64,000 nucleotides of DNA from assembly GCA_024233625.1 (NCBI GenBank), contig JACKPJ010000002.1:124001-188000 (forward strand). The letters run 5' to 3'. Made by a program: the position numbers and the translations under genes. The notes under the pieces were generated by a model. That model worked only from the letters and a program-made list of their open reading frames with translations. It did no database searches and was not told where the DNA came from. The stretch is from Deltaproteobacteria bacterium (GTDB taxonomy: Bacteria; UBA10199; DSSB01). Positions 27,111 through 36,838 of the stretch are shown piece after piece. The number at the start of each line of letters is the position of its first letter. Positions within the stretch are counted from its first letter, which is position 1.

Positions 27111-28187
27111 ATGAGTACTAAAAACTTGATTTTAGCGCTAGGCTTAATGGGCTTAGTTAGTTGCGCAAACGGTGGAACAATTTCAAAAGGGAGTGATCAA
27201 AAAGAAGCGGGTCAAGGTGGTTCGAGTAGTAGCATTCTCCCTAGCTCTGACAGTAAAGAAGTCTTTGCCGAAATTAACGGTAAAAAAATTACTGAAGGTG
27301 AAGTTAATCAGAAAATTGAATCACGACTTTCTTCGATCAAGAATTCAATTTTTGAACTCCAGCTTCAAGGAGTTAATGCAATTATTATTGATGAGTTATT
27401 AAAAGCAGAAGCTGAAAAGAAAAAAATGAGCGTCGATGAATTGATCAAGAAAGAAGTCGATGAAAAAGTCGGTGAAGTTTCTGAGGAAGAAGTGAAAGAC
27501 TTTTATGAAAAGAATAAAGCTCGGATGCGAGGTCAACCTTTAGAAAAAGTCAAAGAGACGATTAAAAATCAGTTAGCTTCAAGACAGGCTTCTATTTATC
27601 ACAATAACTTAATCAGCCGTTTGCGTGATGAAGCGGATATAAAAATTCATTTAGAACGTCCTCGTGTTGACGTTAGTGCTGATGATGATCATTTTAAAGG
27701 AGCGAAAGATGCTAAAGTAACCATTATTGAATTTACTGACTACCAATGCCCTTTTTGTGTCAGAGTACGCCCGACGATTGAACAGATCTTAAAAGATTAT
27801 GATGGTCAGGTAAAGTACGTCTTGCGTGATTTTCCTTTGGGTTTTCATGCTCAAGCTAAAAAAGCTGCTGAAGCCGCTCAATGTGCCGGTGACCAAGGTA
27901 AATATTGGGAATATAGTGATAAACTTTGGGAAAACCAAAAGGATCTTCAGGTTCCTCAATTGAAAGAATATGCAAAAGCATTTAATTTGGATCAAGCAAA
28001 ATTCGAACAGTGTTTAGATAGTGGAAAGTTTGCGCAAGAGGTTGCAAAAGATATGAATGATGGCAGAAAAGCAGGTGTTACAGGCACTCCAGCATTTTTT
28101 ATCAATGGTCAAGCCTTGAAAGGGGCCAAACCTTATCCCGCTTTTAAAGAAGTTATTGATATGGAATTGATGAAAAGTAAAAGTTAG
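27111..28187 (+). CDS. Lipoprotein DsbA-like thioredoxin protein with SurA-type N-domain (paralogue)
   Basis: This is the second member of the tandem pair, 358 residues, with the same domain order but membrane anchored. The lipobox is LVSC with the lipidated Cys at residue 18, followed by a Gly/Ser linker. The SurA-like N-domain (VFAEINGKKITEGEVNQKI ... LLKAEAEKKKMSVDEL) is longer than in the paralogue and continues with a helical segment (VSEEEVKDFYEKNKARM). The thioredoxin domain has active site QCPFCVRVRP, DFPLGFHAQAKKAAEAAQ and GVTGTPAFFING. AAAGGGAG precedes the ATG. Residue +2 is Ala, consistent with outer-membrane sorting in proteobacteria (inference). Confidence 0.92.
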   Translation: MSTKNLILALGLMGLVSCANGGTISKGSDQKEAGQGGSSSSILPSSDSKEVFAEINGKKITEGEVNQKIESRLSSIKNSIFELQLQGVNAIIIDELLKAEAEKKKMSVDELIKKEVDEKVGEVSEEEVKDFYEKNKARMRGQPLEKVKETIKNQLASRQASIYHNNLISRLRDEADIKIHLERPRVDVSADDDHFKGAKDAKVTIIEFTDYQCPFCVRVRPTIEQILKDYDGQVKYVLRDFPLGFHAQAKKAAEAAQCAGDQGKYWEYSDKLWENQKDLQVPQLKEYAKAFNLDQAKFEQCLDSGKFAQEVAKDMNDGRKAGVTGTPAFFINGQALKGAKPYPAFKEVIDMELMKSKS

Positions 28188-28223
28188 TACTGTATTTCAA
28201 GAGAAATTTCTGGATTCTTATTA

Positions 28224-28257
28224 AAAGGCAGCTTATGCAAAGTAAGCTGCTTTTTTA
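28224..28257 (+). terminator. Rho-independent terminator after the DsbA-like pair
   Basis: GGCAGCTTA pairs with TAAGCTGC (8 bp) around a 7-nt loop, followed by TTTTTTATTT. It is 37 bp downstream of the last stop. Confidence 0.88.
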
Positions 28258-28387
28258 TTTGTGCTTTAATTTAGCTCGTGGACATAAATATATTTTGTTT
28301 TTTATCGAAGCATAACTAGAATCTTTATTTGAGAAGTTTATGCTTGATGGGAGACTTTAGTAAAAATTTTTAAGTGATTGGATATAA

Positions 28388-29674
<1,287 letters not shown>

Positions 29675-29736
29675 AATATACTAGCAGACTTTTTTATAGC
29701 ATTCACCTCGCTTGCTATGAAAAAAGCAGATATTAA

Positions 29737-29823
29737 GGAGAGGTGGCCGAGTGGTTGAAGGCACCGGTCTTGAAAACCGGCATGCGTGCAAGCGCATCGT
29801 GGGTTCGAATCCCACCCTCTCCG
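29737..29823 (+). tRNA. tRNA-Ser (anticodon TGA)
   Basis: The acceptor stem GGAGAGG pairs with CCTCTCC and is followed by discriminator G. The anticodon stem CCGGT/ACCGG encloses loop CTTGAAA with anticodon TGA. A long variable arm and the T-arm GGGTTCGAATCCC identify a class II serine tRNA. CCA is not encoded (GCTATT follows). It reads UCA/UCG-type serine codons. Confidence 0.97.
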
Positions 29824-29966
29824 CTATTATAAAGTTCTAAGTATTTTTGAAGCTGTATTAAATATCTTTAAAAATAAAGCAGTATTGATAAAAAAATATT
29901 GAGTTCATTGCTTTTTCTTTGTAAGACGATGGGACTTTTTTTGCGTCTTATTGGCGTTGTTTATTT

Positions 29967-30055
29967 GGAGAGGTGACCGAGAGGCCGAAGGTAGCGGTTT
30001 GCTAAACCGTCGTAGGGCGTAAGCTCTACCGTGGGTTCGAATCCCACCCTCTCCG
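29967..30055 (+). tRNA. tRNA-Ser (anticodon GCT)
   Basis: It has the same GGAGAGG/CCTCTCC acceptor stem and T-arm as the previous gene. The anticodon stem GCGGT/ACCGT encloses loop TTGCTAA with anticodon GCT, and a long variable arm (GTAGGGCGTAAGCTCTAC) follows. It reads AGC/AGU. The 3' CCA is not encoded. The shared terminal sequences of the two Ser tRNAs could allow recombination between them. Confidence 0.97.
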
Positions 30056-30086
30056 CTATTAATAATTTATTTCTTGTTATGTTTAA

Positions 30087-30160
30087 GCGCCCTTAGCTCA
30101 GCTGGATAGAGCGTTGGTCTACGAAACCAAAGGTCGCATGTTCGAATCATGCAGGGCGCG
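30087..30160 (+). tRNA. tRNA-Arg (anticodon ACG)
   Basis: The acceptor stem is GCGCCCT/AGGGCGC with discriminator G. The D-arm is AGCTCAGCTGGATAGAGC, and the anticodon stem TTGGT/ACCAA has loop CTACGAA (anticodon ACG, so position 34 is expected to become inosine via TadA). The T-arm is CATGTTCGAATCATG. CCA is not encoded. It lies 31 bp after the second serine tRNA. Confidence 0.96.
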
Positions 30161-30516
30161 TTTTAAAAATACTTTTTAAATACAGTGTTTTTTTCCTAAT
30201 TTTTAACTTCACCATTTTCGTTTATTTTCTTAAAACAGGAGTAGAGATCTTTTGAACCTCCACAGGTTTTGTCCTGAACTTCTACAAACTTCTACAATTA
30301 AAAATGGGGACAAAAATCACCACTTTATTTTGTTTTGGTGACAGTGTTCCCCAGTTTTTGTTTTTCTATTTTTAATAAGTCTATAATTTATAAGCAATTT
30401 TTTTTAGATTATTTTGGTTTAAAAATTGCACCATATATATTTTAAGTGTATAAGAATGAATTTAGTTAAATTATAAACTTAGAATATCTTTATAAATAAA
30501 ATAGGGGAAGGTACAT
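30161..30516. other. Intergenic region after the tRNA cluster
   Basis: No gene is seen. The region contains a perfect tandem duplication of a 10-mer (ACTTCTACAA, 30278-30297), a small hairpin AACCT/AGGTT just before it, and a larger terminator-like hairpin at 30305-30366. The last 100 bp are A/T-rich and end in AGGGGAAGG, the ribosome-binding site of the 30517 gene. Confidence 0.6.
30305..30366 (+). terminator. Two-part hairpin with T tract
   Basis: The outer stem TGGGGA/TCCCCA (30305-30310 and 30348-30353) encloses an inner stem TCACCA/TGGTGA with a T-rich loop. GTTTTTGTTTTTC follows the outer arm, so it probably terminates the tRNA transcript. An attenuator for the next gene is an alternative. 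Confidence 0.55.
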
Positions 30517-31587
30517 ATGGCAATTAATCCAACTCAGGCTCAGTCTAACCAGGGAACTGTTCAAAATAGTCTATCTTCTAAAAGTGATATTAATCCGGAG
30601 CAACGTTTGGACTTAACAATTAAGGCCCAAGGTCTAGTCGCAGATGGGCGTAATGCCTTAAAAAAGGGTGACCTTGATTCAGCGCAGTCGAAATTTTCTG
30701 CTGCAATGGATGTTTTAACAAGTTCTCCTTTTTCAAGTTTAAATTATCCTGCTGGTGAGAAGCGTTCAGGTGCCTATCAGCAAGTCAGGGCAGAGACGGT
30801 CGCTTTGGGTAAAGCGATCCAATTAGCAAAAAATCCTTCCTCCTCAAAAACAAAAGAAAATAAAAGTACTTTTATCGCACAAAATAAACAAATGAGTCGC
30901 CTTGGTTTGGGAAGAAAAGAGGGTGCTTGTGGAAGTTCGAAATCGGACCCAATTCAAAAAGCTTCTGATCGTTTGGATAGTGATTCTGCCTTTGCTGATG
31001 TTGACTTGGATGCTTTGTTGGCTAGTAAGCGCCAGCAAGTCATTGCAGAGTTTGGGGATGGTCCAGCAGTCGCAGCAAGTAGCGAGCGAATTCCTGAAGA
31101 AGAACTCACCACAGAAAAAGTTTTTGACTGCATCGGGGTCAATGGTGAAGCTAAAAGTTGCAAGGATGAAATTTCGGGCCGTAGTGGACTCAATCGCTAT
31201 TTGCAAAAAGAATATCAAAATTCTGACTATATAAAAAAAGAAGATTTGAAAAGAAATCTACGTAATACTGCTCCTGAAACTTTAGAGATTGCAAAGAATG
31301 ATTGGGATGGTTGGAAAGATAGTGTGACAAAGAAAAAACATCCAGGAATTAAAGGTTATGCCTCGAAATTGAAAGAAAAAATGGCTAATGGTGAATCAGC
31401 GGAAGTAGTTGAATGGGAAGCTCTTCGACTTGCTGATGCATATATCCGTTTTGAAGACCTCGATCATCAGCATTGGAACGGCTTAACTGATCATGTAGTC
31501 GGAAAAAATGAAAAATCTAATATCGAGGCTTTGCTGAAAGAAGCGAGCCATTATCAAGAACCCCAGAAGCCTCGAGCGAATACGTAA
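30517..31587 (+). CDS. Unknown hydrophilic protein, 356 residues
   Basis: I do not recognise this protein. There is no signal peptide or membrane helix. The first ~30 residues are Gln/Asn/Ser-rich and look flexible. Residues ~30-110 (QRLDLTIKAQGLVADGRNAL, then KKGDLDSAQSKFSAAMDVL) look like a TPR/MIT-type helical hairpin. Then comes a Ser/Lys linker, and from ~150 a second helical region that contains a two-Cys element, VFDCIGVNGEAKSCKDEIS. AGGGGAAGG before the ATG supports a real, well-translated gene. recN follows, but no functional link is evident. Its N-terminus resembles that of the giant protein at 48321 in composition only. Confidence 0.75.
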   Translation: MAINPTQAQSNQGTVQNSLSSKSDINPEQRLDLTIKAQGLVADGRNALKKGDLDSAQSKFSAAMDVLTSSPFSSLNYPAGEKRSGAYQQVRAETVALGKAIQLAKNPSSSKTKENKSTFIAQNKQMSRLGLGRKEGACGSSKSDPIQKASDRLDSDSAFADVDLDALLASKRQQVIAEFGDGPAVAASSERIPEEELTTEKVFDCIGVNGEAKSCKDEISGRSGLNRYLQKEYQNSDYIKKEDLKRNLRNTAPETLEIAKNDWDGWKDSVTKKKHPGIKGYASKLKEKMANGESAEVVEWEALRLADAYIRFEDLDHQHWNGLTDHVVGKNEKSNIEALLKEASHYQEPQKPRANT

Positions 31588-31668
31588 AAAGATTTTCCTC
31601 ATTGATTTCTCTTGTACAATGACATATCTCTATTCGTAGCTTTTATTTCAAAGCTTGTGATAGTAGCT

Positions 31669-33348
31669 ATGTTTCAAGAAATATCGATTCAAAACTTCGG
31701 TCTCATAGAAAAAATCATTCTTGATTTTCATGAAGGTTTTCACGCCATTTCGGGTGAGACAGGTGCAGGTAAATCTATTCTTCTGCAAGCCATTGCGTTT
31801 GCTTTAGGTTCACGTGTTGATAAAGACTGCTTGCGTTCGGGCTGTGATGAAGCGGTGGTGACTTTAGTTTTTGAGATGCCACCCAAAAGTGATTTACAGC
31901 AGTTTATGCAAGAAAAAGCTCTTGATGAAGCTGGTCTTAATACAGTGATTCTGCGGCGTCACTTTTCCTCTAGTGGCCGCTCTCGGGCTTATGTCAACGA
32001 TCAAAATGTTTCTCTTAAAATCATCCAAGAAATTGGAGAAAAGCTTTGCAACCAGGTGGGACAACATGCTGCTCAAAAGCTTTTAAAGAATGATTATTTA
32101 CTCAGTTTGCTTGATCAAATGGGAGGGCATCTTCCTCTAGTTCAAGAATATCAAGATGCCTACCGTGACTATAAACAGATCTTGAAGCAAGTTGAAGCTT
32201 TAGAAGAACGTGTGAGGCAAGTTAAGGAACAGGAAGATTTTTTACGGTTTCAATATCAGGAACTCGATGCAGCAGAGCTCAGAGTGGGTGAGCAAGAAGA
32301 ACTGGAGAGTCTTAAACAACGACTCAAGAACAGTGCAAACCTTCATGATACAAGTTACAAAATGTTGCGTTTATTAGCTGAAGATGAAGACTCTCTAACG
32401 GAACAAATTTCTAAATTGCAAGTTCTAGATAAAAAGTTATTTCAGTGGGAAGAAACTTCTTTACCTTGGGGTGAACAAATCAATGAACTTGCAGAGCAGT
32501 CACAGGAACTTATTCAACACATCCAGCACTACCATGCGAATTTACCTTCTCCAGAGCAAGACTTGGATACGATCGAATCCAGATTAGACTTGTTGCAGAG
32601 ACTTCAAAAAAAATATCGTTTAGGAATCGAAGAGCTTATCCAAAAACATCAACAGCTGAAAGTCCAATTGGATGAGTGTGAAGACTTCGACTATCTATTA
32701 AAAGAACATCAAGCGCGTATTCAGCAATCGAAAGAGGATTTATTAGAGAAAGCTCAAAAATTAACTAAGACTCGTCAGAAGACAGCCGAAAAAATAACTC
32801 ATCAATTGGTTCAGTCTTTGGAAGCTTTAGCCATGCCTCAGACCCGTGTAAATTGGAAGTTTGATTTATATCAAAAAATTGAAGACTTTCATGAACGGGG
32901 CGGCGAAAGCATGTGTTTTGAGCTTTCGTTTAATCCAGGGGAACCTCTGAAGGCATTGGAGCAGGTTGCATCGGGGGGTGAGTTGAGCCGCCTATTACTG
33001 GCTTTATACGAAATATTATTTCATAAAAAAAGTGCTGCTGTGCTTATTTTTGATGAGGTGGATACAGGCGTTGGAGGTAAAGTTGCTGAATTGATTGGTC
33101 AAAAGCTACAGTCTTTGGGTAAGAAATCACAAGTTATTGCGGTGACACATCTGCCTCAAATTGCTTCATTAGCAAAGTGGCATTATTTGGTAAGTAAAAA
33201 GGTGCAAAATAAACGCACTATTTCAGAGATTTCTTTATTGGATGGGGAAGAACGTCTGCAAGAAATAGCACGTATGTTAGCAGGTGTGAGAATTACAGCA
33301 CAAGCCTTGGAAAATGCTAGGCAGCTTTTGGGTGAGTTTGCAGCATGA
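31669..33348 (+). CDS. recN: DNA repair protein RecN
   Basis: RecN is an SMC-like ATPase used in double-strand break repair. The Walker A is HAISGETGAGKSILLQAI near residue 27 of this start. The ABC signature is ASGGELSRLLLALYEILF near residue 435, followed by Walker B AAVLIFDEVDTGVGG and the D/H-loop region VIAVTHLPQIAS. Long coiled-coil segments lie between (about 150-360). The longest frame begins at a TTG (31612) that adds 19 hydrophobic residues. ATG 31669 (MFQEISIQNFGLIEKI) matches the family's N-terminus and is preferred. The C-terminal end is complete, giving 559 residues. Confidence 0.95.
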   Translation: MFQEISIQNFGLIEKIILDFHEGFHAISGETGAGKSILLQAIAFALGSRVDKDCLRSGCDEAVVTLVFEMPPKSDLQQFMQEKALDEAGLNTVILRRHFSSSGRSRAYVNDQNVSLKIIQEIGEKLCNQVGQHAAQKLLKNDYLLSLLDQMGGHLPLVQEYQDAYRDYKQILKQVEALEERVRQVKEQEDFLRFQYQELDAAELRVGEQEELESLKQRLKNSANLHDTSYKMLRLLAEDEDSLTEQISKLQVLDKKLFQWEETSLPWGEQINELAEQSQELIQHIQHYHANLPSPEQDLDTIESRLDLLQRLQKKYRLGIEELIQKHQQLKVQLDECEDFDYLLKEHQARIQQSKEDLLEKAQKLTKTRQKTAEKITHQLVQSLEALAMPQTRVNWKFDLYQKIEDFHERGGESMCFELSFNPGEPLKALEQVASGGELSRLLLALYEILFHKKSAAVLIFDEVDTGVGGKVAELIGQKLQSLGKKSQVIAVTHLPQIASLAKWHYLVSKKVQNKRTISEISLLDGEERLQEIARMLAGVRITAQALENARQLLGEFAA

Positions 33349-33601
33349 GGATGTCAAAAAGAGTCGTTCATTTTTTAGCTATCCCGAATTAGCAAAGTTT
33401 TGATTTGAATCTTTCTCTATTTTTGCATTTCTGAAGTTTAGCCTTGATAAAAAAAAATTTTTAAGCTTTACGTTTTTCACTTATTTTGTGAGAAGTATGG
33501 CAAACTAAACTTATAGTCAAAGCCTTCTGGTAAGTGTGTAGAAAAGTGCATTTTTTTTACACTCTTTATAAGTAAGGTAAGTTTTTTTAAGATGTAGAGT
33601 T

Positions 33602-34372
33602 ATGTCCTTTAAAATCGAATCATATGGAATGTCCAATGTTGGGATGAAGCGTTTTCAAAATGAAGATTCTTATCTCATCAATAATGAAATTGGCTTGTAT
33701 ATTGTTGCTGATGGGATGGGGGGACATTTAGGCGGAGAATATGCATCGAAATTAGCGGTTAAAACTGTTGAGGGTTGGATTGAAAAATTCAATGGAGATC
33801 CTGATGCTACACAAATAACCGGAGTTAATACTCAGGATGCGGATATTGGCGATCAACTTCGTTATGCAATTCAAGAGGCCAGCAGACGTATTTATCAAGA
33901 AGCCCACGCTAATGAGAAATATCAAGGGATGGGTACAACAACGGTCGCAACCATGTTGGATGGCGAAAATTTATATATTGCTAATGTCGGTGACTCAAGG
34001 GCCTATTTAGTCCGTGATAATGAAATTAAACAATTAACAGAAGATCACAGTCTTGTTAGTGAGCAAATTAAGGCAGGAGTGATTTCCGAAGCAGATGCTC
34101 GGGGTCATAAGCTCAAAAATATTATTACACGCTCAGTAGGCTACCAGGAAGATGTCGATACTGACATCACTATGCATCAGGTCAAGACAGATGATAAGAT
34201 TTTACTATGTTCAGACGGGCTTTCTAATTTAGTGGAAGATGATGAAATAAGACAAGTTGTTGGTGATAATGATCTTCCAGAGGCCTGTGAGCAGCTTATT
34301 AAGTTAGCGAATAGTCGAGGTGGTGACGATAATATTACGGTCATTATCTTGCATATTGACGAAGATTTTTAG
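33602..34372 (+). CDS. PP2C-type Ser/Thr protein phosphatase (Stp1 family)
   Basis: This is a metal-dependent serine/threonine phosphatase of 256 residues, the size of stand-alone bacterial PP2C/Stp enzymes. Motifs in order: MKRFQNEDSYLI near residue 17, VADGMGGHLGGEYAS near residue 36 (metal-binding Asp), MGTTTVATML near residue 108, VGDSRAYLV near residue 127, LCSDGLSNLVEDDEI near residue 202 and RGGDDNITVII near residue 240. No Ser/Thr kinase gene is adjacent, so the substrate is unknown. It has its own upstream region of ~250 bp. Confidence 0.95.
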   Translation: MSFKIESYGMSNVGMKRFQNEDSYLINNEIGLYIVADGMGGHLGGEYASKLAVKTVEGWIEKFNGDPDATQITGVNTQDADIGDQLRYAIQEASRRIYQEAHANEKYQGMGTTTVATMLDGENLYIANVGDSRAYLVRDNEIKQLTEDHSLVSEQIKAGVISEADARGHKLKNIITRSVGYQEDVDTDITMHQVKTDDKILLCSDGLSNLVEDDEIRQVVGDNDLPEACEQLIKLANSRGGDDNITVIILHIDEDF

Positions 34373-34381
34373 TTTTCTAAG

Positions 34382-34415
34382 AGAGTATTTTTTTAAAGTT
34401 CTAACTCTTTTTTTA
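34382..34415 (+). terminator. Weak terminator after the phosphatase gene
   Basis: A short AGAGT/ACTCT stem with a long A/T-rich loop is followed by an eight-T run. The stem is only about 5 bp, so this is tentative. Confidence 0.35.
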
Positions 34416-34596
34416 TTTTATTTTCTTTTGTAAAATATATTATATTTCAAGTACTTATGATTTATTTTTTTTATAGCGAGACTCGAGTCTTGACTTAAGA
34501 TCAATATTTGGTAATCTTATATATCTCTTTTTTTGAATATTCTTAAAATTATGAGCACAAGTTAGTATTTAAGAAATTTTGCGAGGGACATCAAAT

Positions 34597-35544
34597 ATGG
34601 CTCATTGGAGCTTCAAGAAGGCAAATTCGAAAAATATCAAGCATCGTCATATTACTCTTTCGGATACCAAATTTCGTTTTATATCAGGTTTTTTCGCTGT
34701 TTTCGTTGTATTCAGTGTTATCATGACTTGGGGCTTTTTCTATTACCGCGCTGAAAGCGACCGTAATTATACAGATGCTTTTGTGCGGATGCGTCAGGAA
34801 AAGGCCGAACTGCTTTCTAAAGTAGAGTCCTTAGAAAATAGCTTAAATCGTATTGACCGTTTTGCTGAAAAAATGGAAGCCTCCGTTGGGTCAGAAACCG
34901 GTAAACTAGGAGTTGGTATTGGTCCTATCGACAAAAAACCAGAGGAAGACTTTACTGCATTTATCGCTAAGGTCGAAAAATTACCCAGTGTTTGGGAAAC
35001 GTCGGAAGGTCATTGGAAAAATCAACCCCTGGGGGCTCGTTTTTTTGATAAAGTCTCTTTTAAATTAGATGAATTGCAGGATCTCGCATTAGATTTAGAA
35101 TTGCGTGTTAATGATGTCTACGAAGCTAATGAAGATAGCTTATCCTTTTGGGCATCAACTCCTTCCCAATGGCCTGTTCATGGCTGGCTAACTTCGGGTT
35201 TTGGCTATCGAGTTTCTCCTTGGGCCAGAAGAGTTAAAATGCACAACGGAATTGATATTGCGGCTGCCTATGGCACACCGATTAAAGCTCCTTCAGATGG
35301 AGTGGTTTCTTTTGCAGCCCATAAAGGTGGCTATGGTCGTACAATTATGATTGATCATGGCTTCGGTATTCAAACTCTCTATGGTCATACTTCGGAAGTT
35401 TTTGTTGAAGAAGGTGACCAAGTTCAAAAAGGTCAAATCATTGCGGCAGTTGGAAGCAGCGGTGCTTCCACAGGGCCTCATCTCCATTACGAAGTTCAAG
35501 TAGATGGAGTTCCAACCGATCCCATGTCTTATATTGTCGAATAG
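34597..35544 (+). CDS. Membrane-anchored M23-family (LytM) endopeptidase or amidase activator
   Basis: This is a bitopic inner-membrane protein with a periplasmic LytM domain. Residues ~30-52 form a membrane helix (FRFISGFFAVFVVFSVIMTW). A coiled coil follows (~65-100), then a linker and the M23 domain (about 200-315). That domain contains HNGIDIAAAYGTPIKAP (metal ligands His and Asp), YGRTIMIDHGFGIQTLYGH and GPHLHYEV (HxH). All zinc ligands are present, so it is likely active on peptidoglycan cross-links, in the manner of periplasmic cell-shape or division endopeptidases. The longest frame starts at a TTG (34579). ATG 34597 with GAGG upstream is preferred. Confidence 0.92.
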   Translation: MAHWSFKKANSKNIKHRHITLSDTKFRFISGFFAVFVVFSVIMTWGFFYYRAESDRNYTDAFVRMRQEKAELLSKVESLENSLNRIDRFAEKMEASVGSETGKLGVGIGPIDKKPEEDFTAFIAKVEKLPSVWETSEGHWKNQPLGARFFDKVSFKLDELQDLALDLELRVNDVYEANEDSLSFWASTPSQWPVHGWLTSGFGYRVSPWARRVKMHNGIDIAAAYGTPIKAPSDGVVSFAAHKGGYGRTIMIDHGFGIQTLYGHTSEVFVEEGDQVQKGQIIAAVGSSGASTGPHLHYEVQVDGVPTDPMSYIVE

Positions 35545-35582
35545 ATTGCGAAAAAAGAGTTGTTTTTCAAGAAAGCCTATAG

Positions 35583-36836
35583 CTAATCAATATTAGGAAT
35601 AAAAAATTTCTTTCCTGCAATTTTGTCAGGTAGGCATTCCATTTCTTTAGAACCCTCGGGGTCGCTGTGAGCATAGCGATAATCTTTTCCATAGTCTAAA
35701 TCTTTCATGAGCTTTGTGGGGGCATTGCGTAATTGTAGGGGAACCGGAAGAGAGCCGGACTGTGAAATTTCTGCTTTGGCGTTTTTGTAAGCCTGGTAGC
35801 TAGCATTGCTTTTAGGGGCTTGTGCCAAGTAAGTAGCAGCTTCTGCCAGTGGAATCCATCCTTCGGCTCGCCCGACAAACTCATAAGCCTGCATGGCACT
35901 GACTGCTAAGTTTAAGGCTTGGGGATCCGTAATTCCTATATCTTCTGCTGCAAAAATGACCATGCGTCTTGCCAAAAAGCGAGGATCTTCTCCAGCTTCG
36001 TACATTCGAGCGAGATAATAAATAGCAGCATCGGGTTTGGAAGCTCGCATACTTTTTATAAAAGCACTAATAAGATTATAGTGGGCTTCTCCATTTTTAT
36101 CGTAAGTGAGAGGAGTATGCTGAGTTGCTTGGGAAACTTCCTTGAGATCAATGAGCTCACCTTCCTGGCTTAGATGTGCGGCTATTTCCAGTGTGTTGAG
36201 CATGCGCCTGGCATCTCCTTGAGCGTCTTTGACTAAAAATTGGGAAGCTACATCACTGAGCTTTTTTCCCAGTGTTTTTTCGGCTTTTTTGACCAAACTT
36301 TTCAAAGCGGATTCATCGAGACTATGAAGTAGAAAAACGCGGCAGCGCGAGAGCAGGGGACCAATGACTTCAAAAGAGGGATTTTCAGTCGTTGCCCCAA
36401 TGAGAGTGAGTGTTCCATCTTCGAGGTGAGGGAGGAGGGCATCCTGTTGTGCTTTGTTGAAGCGATGAATTTCATCGATGAATAGAATGCTCGGACGTTG
36501 ATGATACTGAAGTTGCTCTTTGGCTGCTTCGACCGTCGCGCGCAATTCTTTGACGCCAGACAATACCGCTGAAAGTGACATAAAATGCGAATGGGTCGAT
36601 CGTGCGATGGCTCGAGCTAAAGTCGTTTTGCCACTACCCGGAGGCCCCCATAAAATGATGGAAGGAATTTTATCTTGTGAAATCCATTTTTTTAGAGCGC
36701 CGTCTTCTCCCAGTAGGTGATCTTGGCCGATAATTTCTTCAACTTTGTGCGGACGCAATCGCTCCGCAAGCGGAGCGTTGTCCTTTTGAAATTTTTCTGC
36801 AGATTGCGAGAATAGATCGTTTGTCATTTTATTCAT
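35583..36836 (-). CDS. rarA: Replication-associated recombination protein RarA (MgsA)
   Basis: RarA is a AAA+ ATPase of the clamp-loader family that acts at stalled replication forks. The 417-residue protein has PLAERLRPHKVEEIIGQDHL at the start, Walker A GPPGSGKTTLARAIA near residue 65, Walker B FIDEIHRFNKAQQDALL near residue 118, sensor 1 LIGATTENPSFEV, and the RarA-specific C-terminal blocks ISAFIKSMRASKPDAAIYYLARM and RMVIFAAEDIGI. It begins 2 bp after the leucine dehydrogenase stop, at the end of the tol-ppx transcript. Confidence 0.95.
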   Translation of the reverse strand: MNKMTNDLFSQSAEKFQKDNAPLAERLRPHKVEEIIGQDHLLGEDGALKKWISQDKIPSIILWGPPGSGKTTLARAIARSTHSHFMSLSAVLSGVKELRATVEAAKEQLQYHQRPSILFIDEIHRFNKAQQDALLPHLEDGTLTLIGATTENPSFEVIGPLLSRCRVFLLHSLDESALKSLVKKAEKTLGKKLSDVASQFLVKDAQGDARRMLNTLEIAAHLSQEGELIDLKEVSQATQHTPLTYDKNGEAHYNLISAFIKSMRASKPDAAIYYLARMYEAGEDPRFLARRMVIFAAEDIGITDPQALNLAVSAMQAYEFVGRAEGWIPLAEAATYLAQAPKSNASYQAYKNAKAEISQSGSLPVPLQLRNAPTKLMKDLDYGKDYRYAHSDPEGSKEMECLPDKIAGKKFFIPNID

Positions 36837-36838
36837 AC

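Noticed and set aside
29737..30160. Integrated element next to the tRNA cluster
   Set aside because: No integrase, no repeated tRNA 3' end beyond the similarity of the two serine tRNAs themselves, and ordinary genes on both sides.
30278..30297. Tandem 10-mer ACTTCTACAA as a functional repeat
   Set aside because: Only two copies, in non-coding A/T-rich DNA. This is most likely a simple duplication.
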